Of a stretch of 64,000 nt of DNA, positions 61,839 through 64,000 are shown one piece after another. A program made the translations under genes and the position numbers. Position 1 is the first letter of the stretch. Every line of letters starts with the position of its first letter. The DNA comes from Rhodococcus sp. ARC_M5 (GTDB lineage: Bacteria; Actinomycetota; Actinomycetes; Mycobacteriales; Mycobacteriaceae): the NCBI RefSeq assembly GCF_022810405.1, contig NZ_JALGQE010000008.1, forward strand, positions 1 through 64,000, given 5' to 3'. The notes under the pieces are model-generated. The model was not told the origin of the DNA. It saw nothing but the letters and a program-made list of their open reading frames with translations, and made no database searches.

Positions 61839-62954
61839 GTGTCGGCAATGCGGGTGCGGGGCCGTGGACTGCCGGACGGGACAGAGATCGACCTCTGGAT
61901 CGACGGCGAGGTTCTGTCGACCGAACCGATTGCGGACGCAGAAGTACTGCACGACGGCGGCTGGATTCTGCCTGGTCTTGTCGACGCCCACTGCCATGTC
62001 GGAATCGAATACGGCGGGGGACACACCGACCTGACCGGGTCGATCCGGCAGGCCGAGACCGAGCGAGGCGTCGGCGCACTGCTGTTGCGCGACGCCGGGT
62101 CCCCGGTCGACACCCGGGCACTGGACGAGTACGAGGACCTTCCTCGCATCATCCGAGCGGGCCGCCATATCGCGTCGCCGAAGCGATACATCCCGGGTCT
62201 GGCGATCGACATCGAGGACGAGTCGCAACTGCCCGAGGCGGTGGCTCAGCAAGCTCGATTCGGCGATGGTTGGGTCAAACTCGTCGGCGACTGGATCGAT
62301 CGCTCGGTGGGTGATCTTCGTCCGCTGTGGAACGACTCCATCCTCGTCGACGCCATCGCTGCTGCCCATGCAGAGGGTGCGCGGGTGACCGCCCACGTGT
62401 TCGGCGAGGATGCCCTGCCCGGACTGATCGCGGCGGGAATCGACTGCATCGAACACGGCACCGGTCTGACCGACGAGACGGTCGAGATGATGGTCGATCA
62501 CGGCACCGCCCTCGTACCGACGCTGATCAACATCGAGACGTTTCCCGGCATCGCAGATTCCGCCACCCGGTATCCCGTCTATGCACGGCACATGCGGGCG
62601 CTGCACGAGCGCGTTGCAGATACCGTCGGACGAGCTCACGATGCAGGCATTCCCATCTACGCAGGCACCGACGCAGGTGGTTCGATCGCACACGGCCGCA
62701 TCGCCGACGAGGTCGCCGCACTCGCTGCCGTCGGGCTCTCGTCGACCGACGCACTCGGTGCTGCTTGCTGGGACGCCCGGTCATGGCTGGGTCGCCAGGG
62801 GCTGGAGCACGGCGCGCCCGCAGATCTCGTCGTCTACTCCGAGGATCCGCGAGGGGGACCGGATGTGCTGTCCAACCCGGATCTGGTGATTCTGCGCGGA
62901 CGCGTGACCGACCGGCGCGGCCGCACGACGAGTGGATCGGCGTCCCGAGGGTGA
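61839..62954 (+). CDS. Amidohydrolase family protein
   Basis: 371 residues of the metal-dependent hydrolase superfamily. Metal ligands: H-x-H in VDAHCHVGIE (near 52), a mid-domain His in VTAHVFGED, the His of CIEHGTGL, and the late Asp in YAGTDAGGS (near 280). M. tuberculosis Rv2915c holds the same place after ffh. The substrate is unknown; imidazolonepropionase-like and prolidase-like members are the nearest kinds. Eight bases after ffh, so probably in one transcript. The stop overlaps the next start by four bases. Confidence 0.85.
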   Translation: MSAMRVRGRGLPDGTEIDLWIDGEVLSTEPIADAEVLHDGGWILPGLVDAHCHVGIEYGGGHTDLTGSIRQAETERGVGALLLRDAGSPVDTRALDEYEDLPRIIRAGRHIASPKRYIPGLAIDIEDESQLPEAVAQQARFGDGWVKLVGDWIDRSVGDLRPLWNDSILVDAIAAAHAEGARVTAHVFGEDALPGLIAAGIDCIEHGTGLTDETVEMMVDHGTALVPTLINIETFPGIADSATRYPVYARHMRALHERVADTVGRAHDAGIPIYAGTDAGGSIAHGRIADEVAALAAVGLSSTDALGAACWDARSWLGRQGLEHGAPADLVVYSEDPRGGPDVLSNPDLVILRGRVTDRRGRTTSGSASRG

Positions 62955-63781
62955 CCGATCCGAGAAGCGGTGCAGGACAGTCCGACCCGACACGTCCCAG
63001 CTGGGCTGGAATGGCACCGATGAATCACATTCAGCAACAGGGGTCGGGACTGTCCGAAACCTACTGGCGGGCCGAGCAGGCCGCACTCGAACGCAGAAGT
63101 GGCCAACGGTGGGGACTCCCCGCCGCGGCGCTGGTGCTGGGGCTCAATCTGGTGGGATTCCTCGCGCTCGGTCTCGTCGTGACGTCGGACGCCTCGGCCG
63201 TCTTCGTGGTGGGCATCATGATTCCGAGCCTGCTCGCTGCGGGGCTGGCGGTGGCGATCTCGAAGTCACGGGGTAACGGCCCCGTCGTCGACTTCGGCCT
63301 CCCCAGGTCCACCCCCGAATTCCTCGGTCACGTCCGATCCGGGTTGGCGTGGGGTGGCGTTGCGGTGGTCGGTGGCCTCCTGCTGGCGCTGATTCTGTTG
63401 TCCGGTATCGAGTTGGACGATCCGACGCCGCTGGGCAACGTCACCGACACGGCCATCGGCTGGAAAATTGTTCTGGCGGTGTGGATCTGGATAGGTGCGC
63501 CGATCTGCGAGGAAACGATGTTCCGCGGCATGCTGTGGGGGGCGCTCGAGAAACGCACCCGCCCGATGCCGTTGGCCTGGTTGGGTAATCGTTGGGTCGT
63601 GCTGGCGATCACCGCGGTGTTGTTCGCGGTCTGGCACCGCGAGTGGTGGCGCTTCGTGGTGCTGCTGTGGGGAGGGTTCGCGATCGGCATCGCGCGAATG
63701 CGCTCCGGTTCGATCGTCGCGTCGACCACGGCGCACTCGATGAACAACACCCTCCCTGCCCTGGTGATCCTGCTGGCGTGA
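62951..63781 (+). CDS. CPBP-family intramembrane metalloprotease
   Basis: 276 residues, with about six to eight hydrophobic helices from residue 55. The three CPBP (Abi/CAAX protease) motifs are present: EETMFRG (EExxxR type, near 185), a following WH in FAVWHREWW, and the late HSMNN. Some members process prenylated or bacteriocin substrates; the bacterial substrate is usually unknown. The GTG overlaps the amidohydrolase stop; a start at the ATG of 63011 is possible. Confidence 0.85.
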   Translation: MTDPRSGAGQSDPTRPSWAGMAPMNHIQQQGSGLSETYWRAEQAALERRSGQRWGLPAAALVLGLNLVGFLALGLVVTSDASAVFVVGIMIPSLLAAGLAVAISKSRGNGPVVDFGLPRSTPEFLGHVRSGLAWGGVAVVGGLLLALILLSGIELDDPTPLGNVTDTAIGWKIVLAVWIWIGAPICEETMFRGMLWGALEKRTRPMPLAWLGNRWVVLAITAVLFAVWHREWWRFVVLLWGGFAIGIARMRSGSIVASTTAHSMNNTLPALVILLA

Positions 63782-63969
63782 CGGGAGCGGTTCTGCGGGC
63801 CCGATTCACCGATCGTGGTGCCCGTCTGGCACAATGAACAGCTGTTCGCCCGTCATCCGGTTACGTACCGAGCGGCGGTCACAACAACCTTCAACGCAAA
63901 ACCGGGTTCGCATGCCGTGCGGACCGCTGAATTGCGCCGTGACCAACTTTCGAAAGGCTCCACCAGAAC
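63782..63969 (+). other. Leader region of rpsP
   Basis: No gene seen. CACAAT (63830-63835), in the context TGGCACAATG, is a possible -10 for the ribosomal operon, with TTCACC (63805) a weak -35. The leader of about 125 bases may hold regulatory structure; I did not recognise one. GAAAGG (63952-63957) is the likely ribosome site. Confidence 0.4.
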
Positions 63970-64000
63970 ATGGCTGTCAAGATCAAGCTCATGCGTATCG
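63970..64000 (+). CDS. rpsP: 30S ribosomal protein S16 (start only)
   Basis: Only the first ten codons are inside the window, encoding MAVKIKLMRI, the typical N-terminus of S16. The position after ffh agrees with the ffh-rpsP order of other actinomycetes. The rest of the gene lies beyond the window edge. Confidence 0.9.
   Translation, partial: MAVKIKLMRI

Overview
The window is GC-rich chromosomal DNA from a mycolic-acid actinomycete. Gene content, order and protein sequence resemble the Mycobacterium tuberculosis block from about Rv3004 to Rv2909, and the best guess for the genus is Rhodococcus/Rhodococcoides (Nocardiaceae). Supporting marks are an HU protein with a long Lys/Ala tail, SepIVA, a CofC/FbiD-type F420 enzyme, an RNA-degradosome-type Ppk1, a NUDIX-histidine-phosphatase fusion, and many GTG starts. 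It is a core-genome region: I see no insertion sequence, prophage, CRISPR array or clear foreign island. No gene-free stretch exceeds 300 bases.

Layout. 1-9.3 kb: branched-chain amino acid and serine synthesis (ilvD and a CFP-6-like PH protein on the minus strand; then ilvB-ilvN-ilvC, serA and leuB). The ilvB leader carries a promoter, a tiny ORF with Ile-Leu-Val-Ile codons and a terminator hairpin, so it reads as a transcription attenuator. 9.3-16.3 kb: an MFS transporter, a fumarylacetoacetase-family enzyme, gltX, a YihY/BrkB membrane protein overlapping tail-to-tail with a family-A DNA polymerase, then tRNA-Gln and tRNA-Glu. 16.4-20.3 kb: an IclR regulator divergent from leuC-leuD, then hupB. 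20.4-30 kb: mutT1-ppk1-cofC on the minus strand, gpsA, ddl, two small minus-strand genes, thiL, a gamma-carbonic anhydrase and ung. 30-34.6 kb: an enoyl-CoA hydratase-family gene, then a minus-strand cell-envelope cluster (VanY-like lipoprotein, PAP2 protein, response regulator, sensor kinase), then rpmB.

34.9-47 kb: a DAK2-domain protein, recG, pyc, rsmD, coaD, sepIVA, DUF177 gene, rpmF, rnc and mutM. 47-54.6 kb: OsmC protein, a secreted beta-propeller-like protein, acyP, smc, a flavin/PPOX-like gene and ftsY. 54.6-59 kb: the nitrogen operon amtB-glnK-glnD preceded by a well-formed GlnR-type box. 59-64 kb: an M23 peptidase, ffh, an amidohydrolase, a CPBP membrane protease and the first codons of rpsP.

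How it works together. Most of the window is biosynthesis and housekeeping: Ile/Leu/Val and Ser supply, Glu-tRNA formation, ribosome parts, DNA repair (Ung, MutM, RecG), chromosome structure (SMC, HU) and co-translational protein targeting (Ffh, FtsY). Three regulatory layers can be read from the DNA: attenuation of ilvBNC, probable IclR control of leuCD, and probable GlnR control of ammonium uptake. A recurrent feature is a TAnnnT -10 element lying 6-7 nt before the start codon of genes that lack a Shine-Dalgarno sequence, which predicts leaderless mRNAs. I found no wholly new multi-gene system. The items most worth a second look are the leaderless ilv leader peptide, the non-canonical start of thiL, the envelope two-component cluster, and a 26-bp repeat family near pyc and the OsmC gene.
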